A stretch of DNA of 13,551 nucleotides from positions 1 to 13,551 of the forward strand of contig CAKTQE010000059.1 of NCBI GenBank assembly GCA_934593275.1, read 5' to 3'. This DNA comes from an uncultured Oscillospiraceae bacterium (GTDB taxonomy: Bacteria > Bacillota > Clostridia > Oscillospirales > Oscillospiraceae). Below, one piece after another: positions 1 through 8,560 of the stretch. Both the position numbers and the translations under genes were made by a program. Below the pieces are notes generated by a model. It worked only from the letters and a program-made list of their open reading frames with translations. It was not told the DNA's origin and did no database searches. Position 1 is the first letter of the stretch. Each line of letters starts with the position of its first letter.

Positions 1-35
1 GGCATAAAAAGCGTCTTAGAAAGAAGGATCACTGC

Positions 36-650
36 ATGTATCGAAAATTTGGGAAGCGGATTTTAGGCATTATCCTTTCCGGTTGCGGTATTGTGATTTT
101 GTCCCCCATCTACCTCCTGGTGGCTTTGGCCATTGTGCTTGACGATCCCGGCCCTGTTTTTTTCCGGCAAAAACGAGTGGGCATTCACAAGACCCACTTT
201 CAAATCCTCAAATTCCGCACCATGCGGATGTGTACCCCCCACGATACCCCCACCCACCTTTTGGAAAACCCCCAGCAGTATATTACCCGGGTAGGCCGCA
301 TTTTGCGCAAGACCTCCCTGGATGAACTGCCTCAGATTTTCCAGATTTTTACCGGGAAAATGGCGGTGATCGGCCCTCGGCCCGCACTGTGGAATCAGTA
401 TGACCTGATTGCCCAGCGAGACCTCTACGGGGCCAATGACGTGCGCCCGGGTCTTACCGGCTGGGCGCAGATCAACGGGCGGGACGAGCTGCCAATTGAT
501 GTAAAAGCCAGACTGGACGGAGAATACGTCCAGAACATGAGCTTTCTATTTGACTGCAAGTGCTTTTTCGGCTCCATTACCGCTGTTTTAAAGCATGAGG
601 GCGTGGTAGAGGGCGGCACCGGGACCATGGGGAAGGAGCAGCAGAAATGA
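36..650 (+). CDS. Undecaprenyl-phosphate sugar phosphotransferase (initiating monotopic phosphoglycosyltransferase)
   Basis: This 204-residue protein is a PglC/WcaJ-type bacterial sugar transferase. The family moves a sugar 1-phosphate from a UDP-sugar to undecaprenyl phosphate on the inner membrane face, starting each repeat unit. Residues 8-34 form one hydrophobic segment containing S23-P24, the Ser-Pro kink known to make this helix re-entrant in PglC. KFRTM (59-63), SLDELPQ (94-100, with the catalytic Asp96-Glu97 dyad), GPRP (113-116) and RPGLTGWAQINGR (137-149) are family signatures. The length fits the short PglC class, without the N-terminal membrane domain of WcaJ. AAGGA at 24-28 lies 7 bases before the ATG. 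The frame stays open to the window edge, but family members normally begin with an MYRK-like sequence, so I keep this start. Gly11 stands where many relatives have Asp, a minor oddity. The donor sugar cannot be read from the sequence. Confidence 0.95.
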   Translation: MYRKFGKRILGIILSGCGIVILSPIYLLVALAIVLDDPGPVFFRQKRVGIHKTHFQILKFRTMRMCTPHDTPTHLLENPQQYITRVGRILRKTSLDELPQIFQIFTGKMAVIGPRPALWNQYDLIAQRDLYGANDVRPGLTGWAQINGRDELPIDVKARLDGEYVQNMSFLFDCKCFFGSITAVLKHEGVVEGGTGTMGKEQQK

Positions 651-1528
651 AGCGTGTACTCATTATCGGCAGCCACAGCTACCTGGGTACCGCCTTGGCA
701 TCCTATCTTTCCCAATGGCCGGAAGAATACCATGCAGAGTCCCTCAGTGTCCGGGACGAAGCTTGGAAAAACGTTTCCTTTCAGGGCTTTGACGCCGTTT
801 ATCACACCGCTGCCCTGGTCCATCAGGAACAGGCCAAGTCTGACCCGGCCCAGAAAGAAGCCTATCTGCAAATCAACGCCCAACTTCCTGTGGAAGTGGC
901 CAAAAAGGCAAAAGAAGCCGGTGTTCCCCAGTTTATTTTTCTTTCCACCATGGCGGTCTACGGTCTGACGGCTCCCTTTGGAAAAACCGTCACCGTTACC
1001 AAAGACACGCCCTTAGCCCCCAAGGACCTCTATGGCCTGAGCAAGGCCCAGGCAGAAGAAGATTTGCTTGCCCTGGCTGACAGCGCATTTCAGGTGGCCA
1101 TTCTCCGGCCCCCCATGATTTATGGGCAGGGCTGCAAAGGAAATTATCAGCAGCTCCGGCACTTTGCCCTGCGTCTGCCCTGTTTTCCCAAAATCGGCAA
1201 CCACCGCTCTGTCCTTTATGTAGGGAATCTGAACCGGCTGGTTCGGCACTTGCTGGATACCGGTGCCGGTGGGATCTACTGCCCCCAGGACCGGGAGCAG
1301 GTGGACACGGGCCGCATGGTGCAGACCGTTGCCCGACTCCACGGCAGGTCCCTCCCCCTGATTCCCGGCTTCGGCTGGGCTATTTCTTTACTGCGTCCCC
1401 TGACCCCTAAAATTGACAAGGCTTTCGGGAGCCTTTGCTATGACCAGGCCTTGAGCCGCTGCCAGTGGGACTACCAGGTTTATTCCATGGAGCAAGCCCT
1501 GCAGGAAACCGAAACAGGTCCCCAATGA
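647..1528 (+). CDS. NAD(P)-dependent sugar epimerase/reductase (extended SDR family)
   Basis: This is a 293-residue short-chain dehydrogenase/reductase of the NAD-dependent epimerase/dehydratase type, likely acting on a nucleotide sugar or the lipid-linked sugar used by the initiating transferase. The N-terminal Rossmann strand and loop read RVLIIGSHSYLG (residues 3-14), an atypical version of the glycine-rich motif. FIFLSTMAVYG (96-106) carries the serine/threonine of the active site, and YGLSK (129-133) supplies the Tyr-x3-Lys pair. RPPMIYG (154-160) is the family substrate-side motif. The start ATG overlaps the stop of the transferase gene (ATGA), with AAGGAG at 633-638 spaced 8 bases away. 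Epimerases placed right after an initiating transferase often make the first sugar, but 4-epimerase versus 4-reductase activity cannot be decided here. Confidence 0.9.
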   Translation: MKRVLIIGSHSYLGTALASYLSQWPEEYHAESLSVRDEAWKNVSFQGFDAVYHTAALVHQEQAKSDPAQKEAYLQINAQLPVEVAKKAKEAGVPQFIFLSTMAVYGLTAPFGKTVTVTKDTPLAPKDLYGLSKAQAEEDLLALADSAFQVAILRPPMIYGQGCKGNYQQLRHFALRLPCFPKIGNHRSVLYVGNLNRLVRHLLDTGAGGIYCPQDREQVDTGRMVQTVARLHGRSLPLIPGFGWAISLLRPLTPKIDKAFGSLCYDQALSRCQWDYQVYSMEQALQETETGPQ

Positions 1529-1545
1529 AAGGAGTTTTCCCTTTG
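1528..1545 (+). promoter_or_regulatory. Shine-Dalgarno site inside a small hairpin with the TTG start
   Basis: AAAGG (1528-1532), part of the ribosome binding site, is complementary to CCTTT (1540-1544), which overlaps the TTG start codon at 1543. The loop is seven bases. The stop codon of the upstream epimerase gene is at 1526-1528, so a terminating ribosome would cover and open the hairpin. That arrangement suits translational coupling. The complementarity is visible; the regulatory role is inference. Confidence 0.45.
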
Positions 1546-2772
1546 AAGCAAAAAAAGGACATCCTTTTTCTCTGTCAGTTTTTTCACCCGGAATATATTT
1601 CCTCTGCCCAGCTGCCCTTTGACACCGCCAAGGCCCTGGCCCAGGCCGGGTTTTCCGTAGATGTCCTCTGCGGAGAACCCAAGGAATACTACAATGGACC
1701 CAAAGTACCCAAAACCGAGACGGTAGAGGGCATCACCATTCACCGTCTGCGCTATTTGCAGCCGGACAGAAGCCACACCTGGGGGCGGCTGGTGAACTAT
1801 TTTTCCTTTACCCTCTCGGTGTTTCTTCACCTGGGTTCTCTGCGGAACTACCGCTGCGCCCTGTTCTATTCCAACCCGCCGGTGCTGCCCTGGGTGGCCT
1901 CCTGGGCCAAGAAGCTTTTTGGCTGCAAGCTGGTGTTTGTTGCCTATGACCTGTACCCGGAACTGGCCCTGCGGACGGGCGCATTGCGCACCGGCAGCAG
2001 TGTAGAAAAGCTTATGAGCCATATTAATAAGGCCGTCTACCCCCGGCTTGACCGGGTGGTAGCCCTTTCTACGGAAATGAAGGCGTTTTTGCAGGAAAAC
2101 CGGGCCATTGACCGGGAGCATATCACCGTCATCCCCAACTGGTATCCTGACGGCGGCGAACCCCGCCGGGACTTGACGGGAAACCGCTTTGCTAAAGACC
2201 TGGGAAACAAATTCGTGGTCTCCTACTTTGGCAACATGGGTACCATCCAGGATATGGACACCATTCTGGGGGCCATTCGGCTGCTGCGGGAGGAGGAAGG
2301 TATTTTCTTCCTCTTTGCCGGTCACGGCAACAAGCTGGAAGCCCTGAAACAGGCCATTGCCCGGGAGGGGCTGGGCAACGCCCAGGTTTTGGACTATCTT
2401 CACGGCAAGGACTACCGGGATGCCCTGGAAATCAGCGGTGCCGCCCTGATTTCCCTGGAAGCCGGTACCACGGGGCTGTGCGCCCCCAGCAAGACCTACA
2501 GCTATATGATGGAGGGTATTCCTTTGTTGGCCATTATGGATCGGTGCGACATTGTAGCGGATATTGAATCCGGAGCCGGAAAGGCCTTTCACAACGGAGA
2601 ATCGGAACTTTTGGCCCAGGAAATCCGGGCCATGCGGGATGACCCCCAGGTGCTTCACGCCATGGGGGCGCATTGCCGGAAGCTCTACCTTCAAAAGTAC
2701 ACCCCAGATGTCTGCCTTTCCAAATACAAGACTCTGTTCCGGGAGCTTTTGGGTCCAGGAGGAGGGGCATGA
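1543..2772 (+). CDS. GT4-type glycosyltransferase, WbuB-like (TTG start)
   Basis: The product is a 409-residue GT-B fold glycosyltransferase resembling WbuB of O-antigen clusters. It probably adds the second sugar to the lipid-linked primer on the cytoplasmic face. The N-terminal domain opens with ILFLCQFFHPEY (7-18) and holds a DLYPE motif (136-140). The C-terminal donor domain shows VVSYFGNMG (225-233) and PSKTYSYMMEGIPLL (315-329). I choose TTG at 1543 because AAAGGAG at 1528-1534 lies exactly 8 bases before it. An in-frame ATG at 1525 would overlap the previous stop but has no ribosome site, and ATG 1465 sits deep inside the preceding gene. Gene order initiating transferase, epimerase, WbuB-like enzyme recurs in polysaccharide loci. 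The acceptor and donor are not predictable. Confidence 0.9.
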   Translation: MKQKKDILFLCQFFHPEYISSAQLPFDTAKALAQAGFSVDVLCGEPKEYYNGPKVPKTETVEGITIHRLRYLQPDRSHTWGRLVNYFSFTLSVFLHLGSLRNYRCALFYSNPPVLPWVASWAKKLFGCKLVFVAYDLYPELALRTGALRTGSSVEKLMSHINKAVYPRLDRVVALSTEMKAFLQENRAIDREHITVIPNWYPDGGEPRRDLTGNRFAKDLGNKFVVSYFGNMGTIQDMDTILGAIRLLREEEGIFFLFAGHGNKLEALKQAIAREGLGNAQVLDYLHGKDYRDALEISGAALISLEAGTTGLCAPSKTYSYMMEGIPLLAIMDRCDIVADIESGAGKAFHNGESELLAQEIRAMRDDPQVLHAMGAHCRKLYLQKYTPDVCLSKYKTLFRELLGPGGGA

Positions 2773-3881
2773 AATACCTGTTTATCAATTCCGTGGCCGG
2801 ATTTGGCAGCACGGGAAAGCTTATTGAGGAGACGGCCCAACAGCTGACCCGGGAGGGCCACATTTGCCGCATTGCCTATGGCCGAAAGGCCGCCACCGGG
2901 CAGACCCCCACCGTTGCCATCGGTAGCCCCCTGGACTATCGGCTCCACGCCCTGGGCCATCGGCTTTTTGGAACCGGCGGCTTTGGCTCCAAGGCCGCCA
3001 CCGCCAGATTCTTACGGTGGGTCCGGGAATACGACCCGGATGTGATTTGGCTCCACAACCTCCACGGCTACTACATCCACATTGGTCTTCTTTTTGACTA
3101 TCTGCGACAAAGCGGCAAGGAAATCCGCTGGACGCTCCACGACTGCTGGGCTTTCACCGGAAACTGCCCCTATTTTTCCGCCCTGGGCTGTGAAAAATGG
3201 AAGCACGGCTGCGGCGACTGCCCCCAGCTGGGACTCTACCCCAAGACGCTGCGGGATGCCACCGCCGAAAATTTCCGCAAGAAGCGGACACTTTTTACAG
3301 GCATTCCCAATTTAACCCTGTATGTTCCCTCCCGGTGGCTGGCTGGCCTGGTTTCCCAGAGTTTTTTGAAAGACTACCCCCTCCGGGTGGTTCCCAACAC
3401 CTGCGATACCACTGTTTTCAGGCCTACTGGCAGCGATTTCCGTCAGAAATACGCTCTGGAGAGAAAATTCATCGTTCTGGGCGTTGCCAACGTGTGGGAA
3501 CCAAGAAAGGGGCTTGCTGATTTTGTCCGACTGGCGGAACTTCTGCCAAGCAGCTGCAAAATCGTCCTGATCGGTTTAAGTGACCGACAAATCGCCGGGT
3601 TGCCGGAATCCATTCTGGGTCTCCCCCGGACAGGAAGCCCCCGGGAACTGGCCCAGGCCTATACGGCGGCGGATGTGTACGTCTGCCCCAGTGCCGAGGA
3701 GACTTTCGGCATGACCGTTTTGGAGTCCGCCTGCTGCGGCACCCGGCCCATTGTTTATGAAAACACCGCCTGCCAGGAGGTGGCCGAAGCCCATGGGGGC
3801 CTCAGCGTTCCCAAGGGGGCAGAATACCTGGCCCAGGCCATTGAGGGCCTTTTGAAGAATCATCAGGAGGAGCAAGAATGA
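2769..3881 (+). CDS. GT4-type glycosyltransferase with cysteine-rich insert (WcaC-like)
   Basis: This 370-residue GT-B glycosyltransferase likely adds a sugar to the growing lipid-linked repeat unit. LFINSVAGFGSTGK (4-17) forms the N-terminal glycine-rich loop. Residues 124-158 carry the hallmark of a colanic-acid-type subfamily: HDCWAFTGNCPYF (124-136), then C141, H146, C148 and C151 (a CxxC) ending in a YP motif. The spacing of C133, C141, C148 and C151 suggests a structural metal site. The C-terminal domain has the ExxxxxxxE pair at E311 and E319 within EETFGMTVLESACCG. The ATG at 2769 overlaps the previous stop codon and follows GGAGGAGGGG at 2758-2767. Longer in-frame readings from 2673 lie inside the previous gene and lack a ribosome site. 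Confidence 0.9.
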   Translation: MKYLFINSVAGFGSTGKLIEETAQQLTREGHICRIAYGRKAATGQTPTVAIGSPLDYRLHALGHRLFGTGGFGSKAATARFLRWVREYDPDVIWLHNLHGYYIHIGLLFDYLRQSGKEIRWTLHDCWAFTGNCPYFSALGCEKWKHGCGDCPQLGLYPKTLRDATAENFRKKRTLFTGIPNLTLYVPSRWLAGLVSQSFLKDYPLRVVPNTCDTTVFRPTGSDFRQKYALERKFIVLGVANVWEPRKGLADFVRLAELLPSSCKIVLIGLSDRQIAGLPESILGLPRTGSPRELAQAYTAADVYVCPSAEETFGMTVLESACCGTRPIVYENTACQEVAEAHGGLSVPKGAEYLAQAIEGLLKNHQEEQE

Positions 3882-5128
3882 AGCGTTATCCCTTTCCCAA
3901 TACAAAACCCTGGCAAGCCCTGTTTGCCCTGTATCTGTTCTTCCTGCTGTATTTCACCCGGGTTTCCCAGGTTTCCCACTATCTCATCGGCTTTTACAAG
4001 GCCCAGGCCCTGACCTTTGGCATTACAGCCATCGCAGTCCTCATCTTTCTTATTTACCAGCGCAGGAATCTAAAAGCCGTGGTCTTGAATGTTCGGGTGG
4101 TTCTGGCTCTGCTGCTCTGTGTGGCGGTGCTGACCCCCATGGTTTTAAAGCGGGACTATACCATGATGTACCTGAGCATTTTGTTCAGCGGCCTTGTTGG
4201 CATCTTTTTGTCCTACTTCATCTCCTGCCGCCGGGCGGCCAAGTACTATGTGCTTCTGCTGACAAGCCTTGCCATCTATTCCCTTGTTGCCTATTTCCTG
4301 CTGCGGCCACTGTCGGATTTTGGAATTCTGAAAGTTCCCACCTTCCGCAATGGCTACGGTGCGGAGTTTTACAATTATCTATTCTCCTTTGTATCTGTCA
4401 CCTTTGTCCGGGAACGGAATTTTGGCATTTTCCGGGAGCCGGGTGTTTACCAGTTTTTCCTGTTTCTGGCCCTGTACCTGTGCTTTTACCAGGTAGATTG
4501 GGCCGAGGAAAAGCACATGTGGGTCATTGCCGCCATTTTGTCCCTGACCCTGTTTTCCACCTTTGCCACCGGCGGAGTCGCCGCCACGGTGCTGTTTCTG
4601 CTGGCGGTCTACTTTGATAAAGAGGTCTATCACAGCACTCTTGGAAGAAAGCTGACAGTAGCCATCCTGGTGCTGCTGGTACTGGGCTTTGGGGCGGTGC
4701 TGCTGGTAAAGCCCCAGGTGCTGGTTTATTTCCAGATGATGCTACAAAAAATCAAACCCGGCAACCCCTCTTCCGATGACCGGCTGGGGAGCATTCTGTT
4801 TAATCTCTACGTCATTCAGTGGTCTCCCTTTGTGGGCCGCAACATCGACTACATTCTGGAAACCGTTTCCCACAATACAAGCTCCACCACCATTCTCATT
4901 GCCATTCTGGGGATTCTGGCCGGTAACATCAATTCCATTGCCTGGCTGGTGCTGGTCTGCCGGGGCAAGGGAAAATGGTATACCAAAGTCGTCAGTCTTT
5001 TGGCCCTGGCCATTACCTTTAACACCCAGAACCTCATTACCGACCCCTACCTTTGGATGTTCCCCATGATGGCCCTGGTGGAAGGACTGGGGGCTTTGCC
5101 CGGTATCCTTAAAAAACAGCCTGAATAA
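3878..5128 (+). CDS. wzy: Wzy-like polysaccharide polymerase (O-antigen polymerase family)
   Basis: The product is a 416-residue, very hydrophobic protein with about 11-12 predicted membrane segments, judged by eye. A larger non-membrane part lies between residues 278 and 335. Wzy proteins join flipped repeat units into a chain on the outer face. FGIFREPGVYQFF (182-194) matches the motif seen in many Gram-positive polymerases, where a Glu-Pro-Gly follows an arginine. DDRLGSI (300-306) and a later HNT (332-334) are also typical polar positions. The ATG overlaps the preceding stop (ATGA), with AGGAGG at 3865-3870. Because Wzy sequences are poorly conserved, assignment rests on topology, this motif and the presence of a flippase in the same operon. 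An O-antigen ligase-like role is the main alternative. Confidence 0.82.
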   Translation: MKRYPFPNTKPWQALFALYLFFLLYFTRVSQVSHYLIGFYKAQALTFGITAIAVLIFLIYQRRNLKAVVLNVRVVLALLLCVAVLTPMVLKRDYTMMYLSILFSGLVGIFLSYFISCRRAAKYYVLLLTSLAIYSLVAYFLLRPLSDFGILKVPTFRNGYGAEFYNYLFSFVSVTFVRERNFGIFREPGVYQFFLFLALYLCFYQVDWAEEKHMWVIAAILSLTLFSTFATGGVAATVLFLLAVYFDKEVYHSTLGRKLTVAILVLLVLGFGAVLLVKPQVLVYFQMMLQKIKPGNPSSDDRLGSILFNLYVIQWSPFVGRNIDYILETVSHNTSSTTILIAILGILAGNINSIAWLVLVCRGKGKWYTKVVSLLALAITFNTQNLITDPYLWMFPMMALVEGLGALPGILKKQPE

Positions 5129-5146
5129 CCCCATAGGAGGCCCCCG

Positions 5147-6307
5147 ATGCACATTATCTACGCCGTCAGCACCTGTTCCGACAACACCTACAAAAAGCTT
5201 TTTGAAAATGCCCCCCAGAAGCCCGCTTTTCAGTCCCAGAAATACCACCGGCTGCTGATTGAGGGTCTGGCTGCCCATACACAGGTGGATGTGGCCGCGG
5301 TACTGCCGGTGAACCGGGGGCTTCTGGAAGAAAATGTTCTGAAGCTTCCCTCCGAGCAGGAGGGCGGGGCCTGGTATCACTATGCTACCGCCTATAAAAG
5401 CCCCTTGCGGAAGTATATTCAGGGGGGCTTGGAGCTGTACCAAAGGGTTCTGAAACTGGCCCGGCCGGACAGTGTGGTCTTTGTAGACTGCCTGAACTGC
5501 ACCACCGCTTTTTTTGCCCAGCTGGCCGCCCGGAAAAAGGGCTGCCGGTGCGTGGGCATTGTGACGGATCTGCCGGAAATGCTGGGCTACAGCAGTCTTT
5601 ATCAGCGGCTATCCAAGCTGGTCATTTCCCGGTGTACAGACTTTGTGCTGCTGACGGAAATGATGAATGCCCGGGTCAACCCCCAGGGCAAGCCCCATGT
5701 GATTTTAGAGGGCCATGCGGACATTTCCATGGCAAACAGGCCGCCTCTACCAAAATCCCACCCCCGGACCTGCCTGTATGCCGGAAGCGTTCAGAAAATT
5801 TACGGCTTGCAGCGATTGGTAGAGGGCTTCCTGCTGGCAGACTTGCCGGATACCAGGCTTCTTATCTACGGCCCGGGAGACTATGTGGAAGAGTTAAAGG
5901 CCGTTGCCGCCCAAAACAGCTCTGTTGTCTACGGCGGTATGCTTCTGAGCCATCAGGTGGTGGAAGAAGAGCAAAAGGCCACCCTGCTCATTAACCCCCG
6001 GCCTACGGATGAAGAATATGTAAAATACTCTTTCCCCTCCAAAACCATGGAATATATGGCCTCCGGCACCCCGGTGCTGACCACGGACCTGCCCGGTATG
6101 CCCCGGGAATATCTGCCCTATGTCAATCTTATCCGGGAGGAAACCCCCCAGGGCATTGCCAAGGCCCTGAAAGAAGTGCTATCCCGTCCGGAAGAGTCCC
6201 TCAGACAGCAGGGCCTGGAAGCAAGACGTTTTGTATTGGAAGAGCGGAACAATGTGGTGCAGGCAAAGAAAATCCTCTGTATGCTGGAATCCACGGAAAG
6301 GACATGA
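5147..6307 (+). CDS. GT4-type glycosyltransferase
   Basis: This 386-residue protein belongs to the GT-B glycosyltransferases of exopolysaccharide operons. The N-terminal half has a QKYHRLLIEGLA stretch (31-42), seen in related Firmicutes enzymes. It also has a GIVTDLPEMLG acceptor-domain segment (137-147). The C-terminal half shows LYAGSVQKIYGLQRL (210-224) and the donor-binding block INPRPTDEEYVKYSFPSK (282-299), followed by MEYMASGTPVLTTDLPGMP (301-319). The usual ExxxxxxxE pair is not obvious; a Lys299 to Glu302 arrangement lies in its place. AGGAGG at 5135-5140, six bases before ATG, fixes the start. It follows the polymerase gene by 18 bases, the largest gap in the operon. The sugar added is unknown. 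Confidence 0.9.
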   Translation: MHIIYAVSTCSDNTYKKLFENAPQKPAFQSQKYHRLLIEGLAAHTQVDVAAVLPVNRGLLEENVLKLPSEQEGGAWYHYATAYKSPLRKYIQGGLELYQRVLKLARPDSVVFVDCLNCTTAFFAQLAARKKGCRCVGIVTDLPEMLGYSSLYQRLSKLVISRCTDFVLLTEMMNARVNPQGKPHVILEGHADISMANRPPLPKSHPRTCLYAGSVQKIYGLQRLVEGFLLADLPDTRLLIYGPGDYVEELKAVAAQNSSVVYGGMLLSHQVVEEEQKATLLINPRPTDEEYVKYSFPSKTMEYMASGTPVLTTDLPGMPREYLPYVNLIREETPQGIAKALKEVLSRPEESLRQQGLEARRFVLEERNNVVQAKKILCMLESTERT

Positions 6308-6309
6308 CC

Positions 6310-7581
6310 ATGCGAATTTTGTGGCTGTGCAATATGATTCCCGGCCCGGTGCAGCAGGCCCTGACCGGCAAACCCGGCAGCGGGCTATGGGTGGACCATG
6401 TTCTGGCAGATTTGCTCCAAGACCCAGCCCATGAGCTGTGCATTCTGTGCCGTGGCCCCCAGGAGGCCCAGGGGATCGTTGGAGGACTTCGCTACCGGGT
6501 ATTCTCAGAACCGGTGATGCACCGGTATCCCAAAGATTTGGAAGAACCTTTCCGGCAGGAGCTTTCCTCTTTCCGGCCCCAGGTCATTCACATCTGGGGT
6601 ACGGAATATGGCCATACCCTGGCCATGATCAACCAGTGCCGGGACTTGGGGCTATTGGATCACACCCTTATCAGCATTCAGGGCCTGTGCGGCATCTACG
6701 CCCGGCATTACGCCGAGGGACTGCCCGACGGCCTGGTTCATCGCTTTAGCCCCCGGGATCTTCTGCGGCTGGACAACATCGCTTTCCAGCGCAAACGCTA
6801 TGTCCAGCGGGGGAAAATGGAAGCCCAGGCTCTGGCCCTTTCCCGCCATGTGATTGGCCGCACCCCCTGGGACAAGGCCTGTACCCAGATGCTTGCCCCC
6901 ACAGCCCGGTATCATTTCTGCAACGAGACCCTGCGGCAGGATTTCTATTCCGACTCCTGGGCCTATGAACGCTGTGTACCTCACCGCATTTTCGTTTCCA
7001 GCGCAGCCATTCCCATTAAGGGCTTTCACTATCTGTTGGAGGCCCTGCCTGTGATATTGCGGCAATACCCGGATACCACCGTCTGTGTCCCCGGCCCGGA
7101 TATTTTTCACACCACCGGCAAGTCAAGGCTGCTGGAACAGACCTACCACCGGTATCTGCGGAAATACGCCGAAACCCAGAATCTTTTGGATAAAGTACGC
7201 TTCCTGGGCCATTTAAGCCCCCAGGCCATGAAAGAAAACTATCTAAGCTCCAATGTATTTGCCCTGCCCTCCACCGTTGAAAACTCTCCCAACTCCCTGG
7301 GAGAGGCCATGCTGCTGGGGGTTCCCTGTGTAGCGGCGGATGTAGGGGGCGTGGCCACCATGCTCCGTGACAATACCGAGGGGCTTTTATACCAGTCCAC
7401 TGCCCCCTACATGCTGGCCCAAAAAATCCTGGATGTGTTTGCCCTGCAAGACCGGGCAGAAGCCCTGGGCCGTGCCGCCCAGGCCCATGCACAAAGAACC
7501 CACAACGCCGCCGAAAATCTTGCGGCCCTGCTTTCCATTTACAAGGATTGTTCCAAGGAGGATGGCCATGTCCAAGCCTGA
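6310..7581 (+). CDS. GT4-type glycosyltransferase (group 1)
   Basis: This is a GT-B glycosyltransferase of 423 residues from the ATG at 6310 (425 from 6304). The numbers below count from 6304. I prefer 6310 because AAAGGA ends at 6302, seven bases upstream, too close to serve 6304; the latter would give an ATGA overlap with the previous stop. The middle region contains VIGRTPWDKA (183-192) and a conserved-looking CNETLRQDFY (206-215), typical of one GT4 subgroup. KGFHYLLEALPVI (239-251) marks the start of the donor domain. ENSPNSLGEAMLLGVPCVA (326-344) holds the ExxxxxxxE pair (E326, E334). It probably adds one sugar of the repeat unit at the inner membrane face. Substrates cannot be inferred. 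Confidence 0.9.
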   Translation: MRILWLCNMIPGPVQQALTGKPGSGLWVDHVLADLLQDPAHELCILCRGPQEAQGIVGGLRYRVFSEPVMHRYPKDLEEPFRQELSSFRPQVIHIWGTEYGHTLAMINQCRDLGLLDHTLISIQGLCGIYARHYAEGLPDGLVHRFSPRDLLRLDNIAFQRKRYVQRGKMEAQALALSRHVIGRTPWDKACTQMLAPTARYHFCNETLRQDFYSDSWAYERCVPHRIFVSSAAIPIKGFHYLLEALPVILRQYPDTTVCVPGPDIFHTTGKSRLLEQTYHRYLRKYAETQNLLDKVRFLGHLSPQAMKENYLSSNVFALPSTVENSPNSLGEAMLLGVPCVAADVGGVATMLRDNTEGLLYQSTAPYMLAQKILDVFALQDRAEALGRAAQAHAQRTHNAAENLAALLSIYKDCSKEDGHVQA

Positions 7582-8551
7582 CATCAGCGTCATTATCCCT
7601 GTCTATAATGTTGCCCCCTACCTCCGGCGGTGTACCGATTCCGTCCTTTCTCAAAAAGGCCCCAGTTTGGAGGTCCTGCTGATCGATGACGGTTCCACCG
7701 ACGGCTCCGGGGCCTTGTGCGATGCCATTGCCGGGGAGGATGACCGGGTACAGGTGGTCCACAAGCCCAATGGAGGTCTCAGCAGTGCCAGGAACGCGGG
7801 ACTGGACCTGGCCCAGGGACACTATGTAAGCTTTGTTGACAGCGATGACTACCTGGAGGAGAATGCCTACCGGGACCTGGTACATCTGGCCCAGAAGTTT
7901 CAGGTTCCCCTGGTCTGCGGTGGCCGGTTTGACGTAGAGGAAGAAACCGGGGCGAAGCAACTGGGGCTATGCCCGGAAAAAGAAGGGCTGCTCTCCGGCG
8001 AAAATCTGGTCCGCCGGATCTTCACCTGGAACGGCCTGGATTCCTCCGCCTGTGACAAGCTTTTTGAGCGTTCTCTTTTTGAGGGCATCCGCTTTCCTCT
8101 TGGGATGATCAACGAGGACGTGGCTATTATCTACCGGGTCTGTCTCCGGGCGGGTTCCGGCGGTTTGCTGCCCCGGCCCTTTTACAACTACTGCCACCGG
8201 TCAGACTCCATTACCACCGCCCAGGTCAGCCAAAAGGACTTCCATCTGGCAAGCCATGGCCGGAACATTATGAAGGACCTGAGAAAAAACGCCCCTCAGC
8301 TGCTGCCTGAAGCCCGGTATCTGCTGATTCGGGGGCTGGCCCACCCCATGCAGATGTGCATCATCGCGGGGGTCCAAAAGGAATATGCCCAGGAGTATGA
8401 CCGCTGCCGCCGGGAGCTTCGCAAACAGCTTTCTTTCCTGCGAAAAAGCCCCCTGTTTTCCAAAAAAGAGCGGAAGCTTTATACCCTTTTGGCCCTGGAC
8501 CTTTACGGCCCTGCCTGGCGTGTCCACTGTCTCGTTAAAAACCGCAAATAA
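7568..8551 (+). CDS. GT2 family glycosyltransferase
   Basis: The 327-residue protein is a GT-A fold, inverting family 2 glycosyltransferase. It opens with ISVIIPVYNVAPYLRRC (6-22), the standard start of the family. LIDDGSTDGS (38-47) binds the nucleotide, and DSDD (91-94) supplies the DxD metal site. The EDV at 183-185 is the likely catalytic-base region. The C-terminal third (about 220-327) is basic and helical, with no transmembrane helix, so it probably associates peripherally with the membrane. AAGGAGG at 7555-7561 is six bases from ATG 7568 but abuts ATG 7562, so 7568 is preferred. The gene overlaps the previous one by 14 bases. It is the only GT2 among six transferases here. Confidence 0.93.
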   Translation: MSKPDISVIIPVYNVAPYLRRCTDSVLSQKGPSLEVLLIDDGSTDGSGALCDAIAGEDDRVQVVHKPNGGLSSARNAGLDLAQGHYVSFVDSDDYLEENAYRDLVHLAQKFQVPLVCGGRFDVEEETGAKQLGLCPEKEGLLSGENLVRRIFTWNGLDSSACDKLFERSLFEGIRFPLGMINEDVAIIYRVCLRAGSGGLLPRPFYNYCHRSDSITTAQVSQKDFHLASHGRNIMKDLRKNAPQLLPEARYLLIRGLAHPMQMCIIAGVQKEYAQEYDRCRRELRKQLSFLRKSPLFSKKERKLYTLLALDLYGPAWRVHCLVKNRK

Positions 8552-8560
8552 GGATACTAT

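Noticed and set aside
1..66. A frame open from base 1 to a TAG at 64-66, possibly the tail of an upstream gene
   Set aside because: Too short to judge, and it would overlap the transferase gene by 31 bases. Nothing in its residues is recognisable.
1465..1542. Upstream ATG starts of the WbuB-like gene (1465 and 1525)
   Set aside because: 1465 lies well inside the epimerase gene, and 1525 has no ribosome site at a usable distance. AAAGGAG points to TTG 1543.
1480..2694. Long open frame on the - strand (404 codons) opposite the WbuB-like gene
   Set aside because: Its translation has low complexity (rich in Gly, Gln, Val) and no recognisable domain. Rich G/C at third positions of the real gene removes stops on the opposite strand, and no ribosome site precedes it.
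7367..7567. Extended N-terminus for the GT2 gene
   Set aside because: The extension lies in another frame of the preceding glycosyltransferase. The GT2 domain begins at once after ATG 7568, which has the proper ribosome site.
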